NCBI GenBank assembly: GCA_964393545.1
Contig: CAYMUB010000069.1
Coordinates: 1-12,408, forward strand
Direction of reading: 5' to 3'
Source of the DNA: CAYMUB01 sp964393545
Lineage (GTDB): Bacteria; Patescibacteriota; Microgenomatia; Daviesbacterales; UBA10151
DNA length: 12,408 nucleotides
Below, in pieces: positions 12,325 to 12,408 of this stretch. The position numbers and the translations under genes were made by a program. The notes below the pieces were generated by a model that was not told the origin of the DNA, ran no database searches, and saw nothing but the letters and a program-made list of their open reading frames with translations. Every line of letters begins with the position of its first letter. Positions within the stretch are counted from its first letter, which is position 1.

Positions 12325-12408
12325 CTACCCTAGTTTCGTTGGTTTTAGTCTTTCTAAATCCTCATCAATTTGCTCTTTTAGTTTAACCAGACTTAGAGCT
12401 TTATATTG
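12325..12408 (-). CDS. 3' end of a minus-strand gene, product unknown
   Basis: From the window edge the minus strand is open for 27 codons to a TAG at 12325-12327. It reads like a charged C-terminal helix (SLVKLKEQIDEDLERLKPTK). The remainder lies outside the window. It would be the next module after repeat F. Too short for a family call; it could also be a chance frame. Confidence 0.4.
   Translation of the reverse strand, partial: QYKALSLVKLKEQIDEDLERLKPTKLG

Overview
AT-rich bacterial chromosome segment with short intergenic gaps, GTG as well as ATG starts, and small hypothetical genes. There is a VanW/peptidoglycan-binding-4 envelope protein, an archaeal/Thermotoga-like short S-adenosylhomocysteine hydrolase, and many toxin-antitoxin-like pairs. 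This combination suggests a Patescibacteria/CPR genome, perhaps Microgenomates. The assignment is inferred from gene content; no rRNA or marker gene is present.

Left part (1-4090): the 5' part of an ABC sugar-type solute-binding protein (minus strand) diverges from a vanW-like gene (plus strand) across 35 bp. Directly after the vanW stop lies a minus-strand block. It holds a small two-helix membrane protein, a 112-bp imperfect palindrome, an AbiEii/MNT-type nucleotidyltransferase, and the nucleotidyltransferase's overlapping 59-aa partner. The block ends at 3731-3772 in a degenerate second copy of the vanW 3' end. A small Cys-rich protein gene follows.

Core (4088-6279): a PfkB-family, adenosine-kinase-like gene overlaps ahcY by 4 bp (ATGA). 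The probable pathway is SAH to homocysteine plus adenosine (AhcY), then adenosine to AMP (the kinase).

Right part (6280-12408): a set of unrelated accessory modules. Between successive modules sits a fragment of the ahcY 3' end, always in the orientation of ahcY: 7003-7060, 7802-7832, 10359-10385 and 11532-11550. A further copy of the sequence that follows the ahcY tail lies at 12239-12267. The modules in order are a Phd/PIN TA pair (minus), an RHH/PIN TA pair (plus), an 804-aa protein of unknown function (minus), a SAM methyltransferase (minus), another RHH/PIN TA pair (plus), and the end of a further minus-strand gene. The tail copies keep the ahcY reading frame and differ from it largely by synonymous changes, so they look like tails of ahcY genes from relatives. 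The same kind of 3'-end duplication flanks the cargo behind vanW.

The main finding is therefore that cargo modules appear to have been added repeatedly at the 3' ends of two unrelated chromosomal genes, each addition leaving a duplicated gene tail. No integrase or transposase is visible in the window. A second pattern is that most first genes have a -10-like hexamer only 6-10 nt before the start codon, which predicts leaderless or near-leaderless mRNAs.
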